A stretch of DNA of 64,000 nt, taken from the NCBI GenBank assembly GCA_036346225.1, contig JARFIW010001109.1, forward strand, positions 496,001 to 560,000. The letters run 5' to 3'. The position numbers were made by a program, and so were the translations under genes. The notes below the pieces were generated by a model. That model was not told the origin of the DNA, did no database searches, and worked only from the letters and a program-made list of their open reading frames with translations. Positions 1 to 13,000 of this stretch are shown one piece after another. The DNA is from Platerodrilus igneus (Eukaryota > Arthropoda > Insecta > Coleoptera > Lycidae). Positions within the stretch are counted from its first letter, which is position 1; each line of letters begins with the position of its first letter.

Positions 1-745
1 TTACTGGTTTAAATTCTAATCTAACCATGAGTACTCTTTCGTTCTTTTGTAAGTAATTTTCTACACAGTATCCTATCTTTTTTCGCATAACTATCCCCAC
101 ACCCGAATATCCTTCCTCTGCTCCTGTATGAATTACCCAAAAATCCCCCGCTTCTGGCCACCGAACTTTGCGGATCCCTACTATGTCTAACGCTATCTAA
201 CCTATTTATTTCCATTATTTAGTTCTCTAGCTTACCTACTTGCTTCATACTTCTAACATTCCACGCTTCGACTCGCAAGACGTTCCCGACTCTTATTCTG
301 CACTTTCCGATCTCATCCTCCGAAGTAGTCCCCTCCCGGAGATCCGAATGGGGAACTATTTTAACTCCGGAATCTTTTACCCCAGAGAATGCCATCATGT
401 TTGTTAGAATTTAAGTACGCTGTGTACTTGGGAGATAATGTGGTGGTTTACCGTTGCCTTCCACATCGCGGTAGTGTGTCTTAGACTGCTATACCGACCC
501 CTACGGTCTCTGCCAATCTAAGTACCCAAAGAGCCGATGCCCTCTTTCGAGGACCTGTCTTAGTCTGGTTCCTCACTAGCGATATAATTTTTTGTTTGAA
601 TTCCAAGTGACAAAATCTGTTATGTAACCCAATCACAATAACACAACTGTGAACTAACTGATATGCAGTGTCACTATTGTTGCTTGTAGAGTCGCGTATT
701 TTCAATTTAGAAAGTTCTAGATGTATCAGCTTTGGGAACATTTTG
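1..745 (-). mobile_element. RTE-clade LINE fragment: 5' region and start of endonuclease
   Basis: Read on the minus strand, about 290 down to 1 encodes the start of an RTE-type (CFDP2-like) ORF. A WNVRSMKQVGKLEN stretch is followed by MEINRLD, then VRWPEAGDFWVIHTGAEEG, then GYSGVGIVMRKKIGYCVENY. These are the N-terminal motifs of the APE-type endonuclease that precedes the reverse transcriptase in RTE elements. The frame is broken: there is an in-frame TAA just before MEINRLD and a frameshift before VGIRKVRW, so this copy is dead. About 300-745 looks like the element's GC-richer 5' leader, with the usual stretch that reads GGCAACGGTAAACCACC on the minus strand. The rest of the element lies beyond the left edge. 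The endonuclease call is strong; the 745 boundary is a guess from base composition. Confidence 0.8.
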
Positions 746-995
746 GTATTACAATAGATCAGGTGATAATACAGTAGGACTGTACCACATTTGCGGCATA
801 ATTAATATTGCCAAATTGAGCTATTAATTTTATATGTTAAACGAATTTCTTTTATTGAGTGTATTTTTCTACAAACTTGGAAATCCTTTGAAAATATTTA
901 TTTTTAGCTTTTTATTTAAATTGAATTCCAAAATTTTTTTACAGATTTAAACAAACTAAACCAAAGTAGTTGATAGAAGTATTTTGTATTTAATA
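746..995 (+). promoter_or_regulatory. HisRS upstream region with a possible 5' UTR splice acceptor
   Basis: This 250-bp AT-rich gap separates the RTE fragment from the HisRS start codon. A good acceptor-like tract (a run of T then ACAG, ending at 944) lies 51 bp before the ATG, so the first coding exon may be spliced to an upstream non-coding exon. No TATA box or Inr stands out. I searched the plus strand here for an exon that could encode the missing first half of the WHEP domain and found none. Confidence 0.3.
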
Positions 996-1073
996 ATGTT
1001 ACGTAATATTGTTCGTTTGTCACGACCTGTGGCTAATTTCAAGTTTTCTCAGTCCATTACAACAAAACCACAG
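996..1073 (+). CDS. HisRS: HisRS coding exon 1: mitochondrial leader
   Basis: Twenty-six codons from ATG at 996 to CAG|GTCAGT. The leader is rich in Arg, Ser and Thr and has no Asp or Glu, as expected for mitochondrial import. The donor has C at +3, which is uncommon and may be weak. The intron that follows (1074-1123) is only 50 bp and ends TTTATTTTGCAG. If this intron is retained, translation stops within it. Confidence 0.85.
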
Positions 1074-4000
1074 GTCAGTGACCTTTTATTTTATAACATT
1101 TTGTCTAACTGTTTATTTTGCAGATAGATAATGAGGTAACCAAATTGTTGGAACTTAAGGCTCAATTGAGTTGTGAAAATGGAGAAGCAAAATTCACTCT
1201 TAAAACACCCAAAGGAACCAGGGATTTTTCACCTCAACAAATGGCAATACGCGAATCAGTGTTTGCACAAATTATATCTGTATTTAAAAGACATGGAGCT
1301 GAAACTATAGATACACCAATATTTGAATTAAAAGTAAGTAACTTTTTCATTGGCGGCGTTTATTTTGTGAATATGATTCAGATATGCTGTTGTTAGCCTA
1401 AACCTTGAATTGTGTGAAGTGCTATCTTTGGAATTACAAAATAGCTTTTTTAATGTCTGCTTATCACTAACATAGCAATCTTCATAATTGACGCTTTAAT
1501 TTTTATGAGTGATAAGGATGAACAGTTTTAGTAAATGTTTTTACTATTATTTATTGTAACTAAAAAATTCAATATTACAACATTTGTAATGTTCGTCTTT
1601 GCACGCGGTTAAAAGCAGACACTTTGAAACGTTTGGTTCGCGGACGAGGTATTTTTAAATCGCAACTCACGATGTTTGATAAATGCTTACAGTCATTATA
1701 GGGCTACATGAACTTTCTAACGTGGAAGTAAGTCTAGAATCTGCAACAGCAACTTTATAAAATAGAGATCATTTATGAGCTATTCAACGATGTTCACTCG
1801 GATATTGAATTATTTGACAAGGATATAGATAAAAATTTACAAGAGTTTCCAAAACCATTACTTTGAATTAATAAATCGAACACAAAATATTTTGTGTAAG
1901 TATCAAATCAATGAAACAAGGTCTCAAGCATCAGTATCTTCACAATTAACCGGCATAGGCGTCTCCCAGACATCACGAAATGCAGGGAGCCCCAACATTG
2001 TGTTAAATTGCCAAAATTAGATCTACCTACCAATCTTCGATTCTTCATTCACAATGTGGAAATAATTTTCAAATGGCTTTTATAGTAATGGTTGATACCA
2101 ATTCCGATTTGTCAGATTGTCAAAAGCTGCTCTGTTTGATGATCTTTCTAAAGTGGTCATTAAATATTATATCGGCTCTATTGCGTAAAATGTTGCAGAC
2201 ATAATCCTGTAACATAAACTTCCATAATGGGTGAATTACATAAATTACGATTAACAGCAATGCCTCCCTTTCATATGGTAGGGACAGATTATGTAGGTTT
2301 GCTGTTAATAAAGGATAAACATGGAAGAGGTAGCGAAACAACAAAATCCTATATGTGTTTTTATTTGTTTCTCAACAAAAGCGATACTAAACTAATCACT
2401 CCATTAACCACAGATGCATTTATTGCAGCATTTAGACGATTTACTTCTAGGCGAGGTAAACCATTGCATGTGTTTAGCGATAATGATACAACCTTTCAAG
2501 GTGCAAATTCTGAAAAAAAAAATGAACACATTTCTAAAAGAAAATAATAATGACTATACCAGGAATATTGTTTTCAGGGCATCGGTCAGCATTTTATTTC
2601 GACTGTAAACAGTATGCAACATCATCTTACCAGAGTATTATTGAAGGCAACTTAACTTTGAGGATTTATACACGATCTTGACACAGATTCAATTGATCTT
2701 AAATTTGCGGCCTTTAACTTCTCTTTCTATGGATCCTAATGATCTTCAAGCATTGACACCAGCTCATTCTTAATTGGACGTACACTCGCAGCCATTTCTT
2801 ATTCAAACGTAACAGATATACAGTTGAATCGATTAGAAAGATTTCAGCACCTTTGGAAATGTTGGTGTATAGAATATATTTCTCAACTTCAACGGCGTTA
2901 CAAATGGCACAATCGTACAAATTCTTTAAAGTTTGGAACTTTCATTGTTAAGGAAAGTAACTTACCTCCTTCTAATTGGAAATTGAGAAGAATCATGCAA
3001 CTCCATCCAGGAAATGACGCTATTGTACGCATAGTGACCGTTAAATGCACGATTGGCGTAAGTGACCTGTGCACAAAATTTGTGTTCTTCTCATAGAACC
3101 TGAAGAAAAAACATTTAAATAATAAAATTAAGGTTCACATACTACATATTTACATTATTTTATTTGTCTATGTATAAATATCGTTATGTACGAATTTTTT
3201 TGTTTAAATGTGATGCTTTGAAGGTTTAAGTTAGTTCACTTATTTTATTGTATACTCAATACTTACTACATTTTGTTGTTTAAGTATTTCAAGGCGTGCG
3301 GTATGTTAAGCCCCTTTTGATATATATCACTAATGCAATGCCTGCAGACTCCGTTACCTAAGTTACCATATATTAATTAGCAGTGTTAATCAGAATGTCA
3401 TCAGGAATTGTCAAGTTTAGTACATGTTATTTATATTTAATACAAAAAAAGATAATTTACCGAGCTTTTAAATGTTAAATTCGATGTTCTATAACCTCAG
3501 AAGAGTTGTTACAGGCGGCAAAGCTACTAAGTATATTATTTTCATTAAAATTATAAAATGGGGGCGGCCTGTAAAACAAAAATTAAAGGAGGGTCACCGG
3601 CACTAGCTAGCGGAAGGACGTGGATCATATAGAGGGTTAAAATTTTGCCGAAAGGGCTAAATTAACATATAATATACAACAAAAGAAATTTGGCACTTAC
3701 CTTTCATAAATATTGTGGCTTAATGACAATTACCAAGGGCGCCAGACAAGTCGAGAATGTCCAAATGTTCGAGCAAAACATTGAGAGACTTGTCATCCCA
3801 AGGAGGACAATTGTTTCTTTTAATCAATTTGTATCTTTTTGACTACTTATGCAACTTTTATTATGAAAAAATAAAAAAACTATTAACTTAATCAACGGCA
3901 AACAAAACTAATTAACAGAGCAATAAACGTGAACCTCTTACATTCGGAAATTCATTAATTTTAATCTAGAAATTTAGATTAAATAGTTGATATGGAATTC

Positions 4001-7000
4001 TGATAATTTTATGTACATGAGTAATTCCCAAATACTTTATATAGAAGAAACTTATCTTATAAATTTTACACTAAATTAATCATACGGTTTATGGCCAAAA
4101 CGTCCTAACAAATAAATTAACTAAACTTCGTCATACTAAGTAGCTTAACTAACAAAACTTACTTACTAAAAATTATCAATTGTTTGATGGCTTGCCTTCC
4201 AATGCAGAACGGCTCTTAAATTGGGGGAGATAGTCTCGCTTGTTGCTCTTGTACTTAGCAATTATTAAATAATTCAATGGCACACGAACCCGGCAGGATC
4301 TTGTTGATAGCTAACTTAACTTGTGCATCACGCGCATACAAGCTTTTTATTGTATACTTTATATCACTTATAAATCCGCGAACACACGGGCGTAACCCTC
4401 GCGAACTGGAAGAGTTAATTACTCCTTTCCAATTTCACTATCGTGATACTAAGTGCAATATCATATCTGTGATGTCGGAGAACGCTACCAGCAAACTTCT
4501 GTGGCTACGTTTCTTTCTACCTTTTGACAACGGACAACCCCATTGAAAAACTCTATCTTTTCGCTAAAGCCTTAAGTTATATATTAATCCTACTATAAAC
4601 CATTATTTTACGTCATATTTCTGTTATCCAATGACTGTTAACAGAACCTCCCAAAAACCAGATTTTAGAAACCCAAATCCAACCCCTTTCAAAATGAGGG
4701 TCACGGATAGCAATTATTTTTCTAATGGTTTAAATATGTTGTATCTTCTTGGAATTTTAATTACTGAAATTTGTTGACCATATCTATTGGCGACAATTGT
4801 CTGCCATTGACAAAAGACCGGATAGCCGAAATGGATTTTAATACAATGGATGTCTCCAGACTACTTAAAATTACTTGCAATCTATGAATAAATCAAATTG
4901 GAAAATAGTTTGGCTATTTATAACGTTTCATTTTTTATAACCCTTGTCAATCATCGAAATATTAAGAAAACTAAGTTTTACAACTGAAAATTGCTTTTCT
5001 TTGTTTACGTTAAAAGGTACTATTCCATTTAAATTTATCAGACTCGTCAATCTATAACCGACATAAGTTTTAAAAGGGTTATTGTATTTGGTTTGCAAGG
5101 TTGGAGCTTTAAATTATGATGACAGCCGTTGGAATTTATAATATTTAAGGGTAAAGCTATTTCTAAACCTGGTCTTTATTATAAGGGATGCTTATTAAAA
5201 TACAAGGGTAATTTATTATGGAATTCTGCCTATAAGTTATACAAGTTATTAAAATTAAATTAATTATTTAATCTGATAAAACGTTAACATTTCAAAATAA
5301 TGTTACAGAGTATACAAATTACCAATACTGTAGTTTTTGAAATGTGATGCTAGTAAAATGTTGATAATTAACTGGGAGGGCAAGATATCCATTAAAGAGG
5401 TACCGCAAAGAATTGGTATCACTGAGAATGTAAGGAAAGATAGATGGTAAAATTTGCATACGTAGACGGCTCGAAGATCTTCACAACTTATTAACGATAT
5501 AGGTATTGCCAGGTGTATTGACATGAAGCTGCTGCTACTGAATGAGACTTGGAAAGTTGGATCACACTAGCCAACTGGCTAATGACAAAAAAAAATTTTG
5601 TAGGTTATCTCGTGTCTAAATTAAATAGTTCAAACAAAGGACTTAATAATTTTATATGGTGCTACATACACTCTTTGATAAATGCTATGAACTTTAAAGT
5701 TACTTTTTGCTTGTGTTAGAATTTGCATAGAGTAACCAATTGTGAAAATCTACTTTTAGTATTACAAGACTGACTACTATTTCTGTAAGAATTGTTCCAT
5801 TATAAATGTATTGCTGACATGTTTTAAGTATGAAGTAAGTAGTACTAGCAATTACTTTTCGTTAGCTTTCATTACATTTTAATATATTGCAACATTTATA
5901 TTATAATAAACTGATCTGCTTTAAAACTCCATTGTAATGAATAATTGTTAACAAGCAAACGTCTAGGTATTTTGTTATATAATTTTATTGGATTTATATT
6001 TGTTTTTGATATTTATTGGCTTCATTTATAAATTGATTCAATTAAGGTTACTTTATTAACATTCCAAAACATTTTATCTGGGAACCTAATATGGCTGTTC
6101 TGAATTACTGTAAAATGTAGAAAGCATTTTTCTAATACAGACAGATACATATGTTAAATTTATGAGCATGAAAGTTTTAAGTATTTTGGTATTAAGCTAT
6201 GTAAACGAATTGTGCAAGATACTGACTTGAATTTATTAAGGCATATGAATGGTATTTACTTATAGAAATTCCATTGATTTTTTGCATGACACACCTTCTG
6301 TTTTCCTTAAGTATGAATATTTAAAATTTTTAATGTTGTAGTTCATTAACATTGGAACAGGGCTGATATTTTTCTATTTTCAGATGTCTTACAGCACCAC
6401 CCCCCTCCAGCGTAATTTTTAATTATTAGGCGACATTTTTGTAAGGAACTGAATAGTTTAAACTTCTCTTTTTTAAAAGGCACTAGGTAGTTTGCTTTTT
6501 TAAATGTATAATAGCTTACTTTTTAACATTAAATTTTTCAGAGATCAAACTTAGTTTAACGGGTTTTCTCGTACATCATAGCAATTTAGTCTTAACCCGT
6601 AAATTATTTGTGAATGAATTATTTACCAATAGGTTTTAAACACATGTGTGATACTTTATCAAACCAGTTTTGCTTGGAGGTGGAGGGAAGTGGGGGTCTT
6701 ACAGTTTTCTATCTATTTTTTGTATGTAAATGTTAAAAAGCAATGATATTCTTTTTAATGTATTGATATCTTAAAAGTAATGGTATTGTGAAAGCAAGCA
6801 ATTATAGTTTAGAGATGCAGTACCAACTCCATTTGCAATTAAAATTGTTAAATAAAAAAATGTTATGTGAATATATGTTGATTAATAGTACATATTCTTA
6901 ATAGACTCGCATAACCAGAGAAAATTTTATTTATCATGCATAAGAAAAAAACACCATTTCAAAAACCACAAAATAAAATGCAGAGCGTATCCTGCTTAGA

Positions 7001-10000
7001 ATAAAATTGTTCTTGAGAATATTTAATTCCCCAATGTGTTGTCTATCACCAGGAATTACTGCTTGGAACATCTAATGCAGAGTTTGTTCAAACCTATGAA
7101 CATTTCTTCTTGTGATATATTATCCCATTCTTTGATTAGAGCATTTGTTAGGTATTGGAGTATGTTATAGTCAAAACCAGTTAAGCTGCATCAATGCAAT
7201 CAGAACGCATTTCTAGCATTCGGATTAGTTCAGTTGTTTATACAAAATGGCGCATGAAGTTTATATTGTGACAAATGAGCTGAGATGTCCCAAGGCTTTT
7301 ATAAATTATCTTTTAATTTTTACGAATTATAAGAAATGTTTGTTGGATGTGCAGTTGACAATGGCTTTAACATAAATATAAAATACATTTTTTTTATAAA
7401 AATTAAACCAAAAAATTTAAGGTAAATTGGAAGTTTGGAACAGAAATAGACCAATATTTTATTTAGATGAATTGTGTTTAAATGAAGATATTAATAATAT
7501 AATATGGAAATTCAGGAATGTAGATAAAATCCTGGTATAGAAATGTACAACAGAACTGGATATTTTGGTTCGGAGCATGGTGGTGTCGCAAATATTGTTG
7601 GTTTTTGAAAACAAAGTGAATTTTCAAGATATTATATTGACATTAAGTATAAAGACGCTTGTGTTCTAACTGATTCGATAATATCTGAAGACTAATGATT
7701 ACTGTTGGAATTGAGACTGTTATTCACACGATTATCAGGGAAATTGTAGTTTCGGGATTTTATATTATTCCTGTTTTAAATGGTTAACAAGTATGGTTGT
7801 ACATATAAAAGTGTATTTGTAAATATTTAATTTGTATTTAATCAAATTTAGTATTAAACAAACAAAACGGTATTGTATTATTTTATTGTACTATTGCTCT
7901 ACTACATTAAGGTAGGTAAAAGTCTTCTTAAGCTAGGTAATTTAAAATCATATATGCCGGCAGTAGCAAGCCCTTTTTGGAGTGTTTTGCAGTTACATGC
8001 AATCCTAAAAATATAAAAATCAGTTACTATTTACGATGAATTTTGTATTACTTTTCGAGTGCATCTCATAAATTTTACGTTTAATTGCATCTGTATTTAC
8101 CTTTACAATGTGTAAGAAATCCTTTTAGTTTTGAAAACTTATATATTTGCAATTTGAGCTAAATGTAAAACGTAAATACAACAAAAAAGCAAAAACTACG
8201 TGAAAAGACAACAAAAAGTGACAGGAAACTAAAATTATTTATAGGTTATAATAATACATAAATATTAGTTATAACAGACATACGTTTTTAAAGGACGTAC
8301 TTCTTTCCTATCCATCCTTTTTTAGCGCAGAGTAGTTACATATACTGACAAAGACAATGCAGTTTTCATTATCATTTCTAATAATGTACCGCGGTGAGTC
8401 ATAGGTCAGCTTAAATGGTTTTGACTATACATTCATTTCTCGCCGGCCATCTGTTTCTGCACCTTTACAATAAATATCAAGTTTACATTGATTTCACGTT
8501 TACCTTTTGTCTAATTGACACCATTTATGAAACATCACAGTGGTATTCAATAAGTTAAGTTATGTAGATAACCGTATAAATTACATTTCCAATCATACTG
8601 CCATTCTGGTTTTGTTACAGAGCATATGTTTCTATTCTAATTTTGAAAGAATTCCACTTAATGTTATCAGAATAGATTATAGGTTGCTCGTTGAACGAGA
8701 TTACTTGCTCTTAGTGGTCTTTGCAACCATAACTTTTATTACAAGATTACTTTTATATTTTAAGCGAGCAGTTACATGTTATCCTTTTTTAAAATTTACT
8801 TTATACGTTTCTACTGTTGTGTTACTACTTGCTTTGGGCACATGTCTGATTTTGAAGATCCTGTTGCATTTTTATATTTTTTACTATATTATGCTATCCT
8901 GGATGTTGCTCATACTTTCATTAGTGATACATGCGATTGTAGGCTCAACTCTGGAACTAGTAAAATAACTAGAAATTATACTACTCCAAAGCTTTATTTA
9001 ATTGATTGTAAATCTAAAACTGATAAGTACCTCTTATATTCTTGCACATTTAGAAAGAGAATAATTGGCTAAATTTTACATTATACTTTCTTTCAGTATG
9101 ATGGTAAATAGGAAAATTTCTTATTGTTTGACCAATTAGTACAAATATTTTACTTATCTTCAGTATTCTAAATTTTATTCCCTTTGTCTTACTAAATTGA
9201 AAATATATTTTTAGACATATTTAAACCACAATGGTTTCATTTGTGGAAGAAAGTGAATGATATTGTAAAATTTGTTTACTAATTTTGGCCACGTGTAAAG
9301 TGTTTTATACGCATTATACGCTAGTTGTCTTGTAGTAACCATTGGTAAATTTGGTACGTCCGTCCTATATAGTATTCTGCCTATAAAATACTCTACTACT
9401 GATTAAGTTATAATTAGACTGTGATATCCCAGGTTCGCTAAGATTAGTTGTAGTTTAGTGGTAAATATTTTGTGTGTGGGCAGTGTCTGTTGTGTTTCAT
9501 TAATGTTGTACAATAGCAGCCAGTGTTACAGACACTCGTAGATGCTCATTAAACCATTAGACGTCCTTATTGGCTATACCATACAAAAATTATTTATAAA
9601 TGTTTGTCATTGAAATTGCTACGACTTTCTAAATAAAAGGAAATCTTTAGTAGCATTTAGTATTCTTTTATTTCTATATCTAGGTTTTATGGACAGGCTA
9701 ACATTCTGTCATTGACTATTTATATATACACTAATACTGGTTTATTTCAGCGGAGCGAATTGTTTTCTGGCAAACAATTTTCTTTACGAATTCATTTCTT
9801 GGGCTTTCTTTACTTCCTATCTCCAGTCTGCGATTGCAGTTAACTAAGGCATTCGTATTGTGCCGTGTTGCATTACTGTAACAAGTCTTCGTTGGATTTT
9901 GTTGCCTGAACGCATCAAGATTCAGTGGAGGCCAATCCATGAATTCAATCTTATGATGTTCAAAGGATGGCCATAGTAGAGGATCCGTGTTATTTTTCAT

Positions 10001-13000
10001 AAACAAAATTTGGGGTTTTACTATAGGTGACTGTTCTAACAATAATCCAGAATGAAATCAATCTATCAGCGAACTGTCTTCTGGAGATATCACAAGATCT
10101 GTTCTTTCATGGTAACTAATTCCAACTCAAACCAGTACAGATCCCTTCTCTCCCTTATAATCACAATGCCAAGCCCCTTTCTCTCCCTCATAATCACAAT
10201 GCCAAGGTTAGTTGATACAGCTCCACTGTTTCATTCTGGACTATTTTTCTGTGCTTTGTAACTATTTTTATTTACATCTTTATTAAACCATTACAGCTAA
10301 TAATTATTTTTGTGTTATTATTTTGTAAATGTTTATTTTCTTTAGTTAATGTTAAAGTAGTTGTATAAGAAATTGCATTTTTTTTTGGAAGAAAAAACAA
10401 AAACATGTCAATATTATATCGTATCAGTGTGCTTAAGGTACTTTGTAATTCTTCCATTAGAACAAGTACGATAAATTTATAACAACTTTGCCAATACGCT
10501 AGACTGTTACAAAATTAATTATATACAAAATAGAAATCATGATTTATTTCTTAGAACTTCCAACTTGTTGTGATATTCCATGCAGACAAGAAAGAATGCA
10601 GCACAGTAAGTAATAGAAAATCGCCTACATCGAAAACCGCAACAAAACACAGACAGAATCGAGCTCCAAAAGAATGAGAGTTCGGGCTAGCTCAAAAATT
10701 CCGTAGAGTGGGGCAGATGACATAGGAAGAAAAGAATTGAAAACCTTAGTAATAACAAACTATATTACAATTTGTAGGAATCATAGTCCTAAAAGAATAT
10801 TTACAAACGTCAAAAACACATTTCCATAATTGTTCGTTGGAACGTGATGTACATAAAGCGTCAATTTGCATATAGCACAGTATAAGCCTGCACATTTAAA
10901 AATGTCACGAATAAAATCTTACTATCTAAATACAAGCATACTTACAATATGTTCCAACTTTAAATATGTACAAAAAATATCGAAATAATAATATAGTAAA
11001 TAAAAATTTGCTGTAGGAATCGCATCTCGTAACCTTAAAATTTTAAATAGTTAGTTGTTGATGTTCACATTAATTTATACAGCAAAAAGCAAACAGTAGA
11101 AAAGAGCTTTAAACGCAGGAAAATTTTAAATATCAAGTTATAAAAATAAATACATAACGGTTCATGTTGTGAGCATGCATGAACATTGATCTGCAGTTTA
11201 TTGTGGAATCATTCAACGGAATGTCTATCTTCCAAAACAGCAACACAAAATAAAGCAAACAGAAAAATGCATTGTACCTGGAGCGAAAACCATTCGCAGA
11301 ATGCAAGCTATTAAGGAAACAAAATACGATAATTAATTCCCTAGAATTTCATTGCTTGCATGGGAAAGCAAAATACATTTTAAAGCATTCCTGTGAGTCA
11401 TACCACCAGAAATACTGTCAAGCAAATAATGTTGCCCGACTTTTTAAAAAAAAGGATAGAGGTTTGTATGATTATCGATCCCGGATACCAATATACCCAG
11501 AATAACTTAATTAGGAATATGATTTTTATTGCCCATAAAATATGAGCGACCGTGCACTAAAGTCGTTTAAGAAGCAAACATTTCAATGGATTATAAGTGT
11601 TTAATAGAGACAAATGCTTGTTTGTTTTTAACGAATTGATAAATGGTTATAGGATATATTCCACCTATTGAGGAACGTTTTTATGCAGGACGGTTTTAAT
11701 ATTTGAATATTTGTTAAGTTTGGATTATTTGGGAGAATAACATAAGAAGGGGTTTAGATTAGCATTTTCAATTAAGGTTGTTGCAATTTAATGTAGAATC
11801 TCTCTACTTCAGAAAGTTAGCGTAATAAACTATAAAATGCAATAAAACATAAATACAAATAAGGTTGTAAGTAATAAGAAAAATTACTTACTATAAGTAC
11901 AACATCTTAGGATAACTTTTGAAATAAGGCGCACGTAATTTAACTTCATATTTTAAACTCATTGTTTTGCCAAAACACTTGCAGGCTGTTCCAACACAAC
12001 GTCGCCTATTGCATGGAGCAACGTAATGATACATACTGTCATAGCGTCATAGTATCAATGTTAAAAATTAATATTTAGATATAATTTAACTCGGTATTTA
12101 AATCCTGTAATATAACTTACATTATAATATATATACATTATTGGTAAACAGTTTAAAAATAATCCGGTTAAATAAAGTAGGACACTTGGCAATGTGTTAG
12201 CCAGGAGGGCTAGGAGTAGACGCTCTTTTTCTTTATATTGTTAATATTTTGTAATTGAGGTTTCCCGTCAATAAATAAATATTTAAAAAGTTATTGAGAT
12301 GTACCTTTCCATATAGGATAGTGCTTTTAAATGATTTTGTTAAATATATAACTGCAAATAAAAAATGTTTAATTGAAATAGGTGTGAGCATTAAATTGTT
12401 TAATGTGCATACATCACTTACGTAAATATGTGTTGTTAATGTTTTTATTAAAAAATGAAAACATTCAATATTTCAGTATGAAGAAAAAGCATGTAAAAAA
12501 GACTAATGAAAATATGTTGTTCTTGTATTCGCAAAATAGAAAAATGCATTTATGATTATTAGTAGTACTTTTGATTCAATTAACCTTACATAATTAAATA
12601 TTTCATATATTTTTATTTAAAAATAGGATCTGATCTACATGTTTGTTTGATAAACTGCTAGCTAGCTTGTTCAGTAACCTTCCAGGCAAAGGTACGCTTA
12701 AATAATCCTCAAATTTTTTATTTAAATTTTGCAATAAAGTTTGAAATATATACCACTAATTGATTGGGTTAAAACAACTTTGTATTGGATATTTTTGTGT
12801 CTGTTTGTATTCATTTTATGTTCGAAAGGCTGTGTAACGAAATCTAAGATTTTGCTGCTTGAAGGTATTTTTAGATTATGCACGATTTATAGAAATTGTT
12901 TTCTGTATCATTCAGTTCACCTTCACCTACTTATATCAATCAATAGCAGCTGACAATATGCATGTTTCCTTGAAACCATTTCTCTTCAACATTCTTTCGG

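Noticed and set aside
720..761. Possible short alternative first exon of HisRS (ATGTATCAGCTTTGG... then a GT donor)
   Set aside because: The 14 encoded residues do not resemble a WHEP first half; no supporting signal.
4277..4546. 89-codon plus-strand frame in HisRS intron 2
   Set aside because: No recognisable domain, no splice context; probably chance in a less AT-rich repeat.
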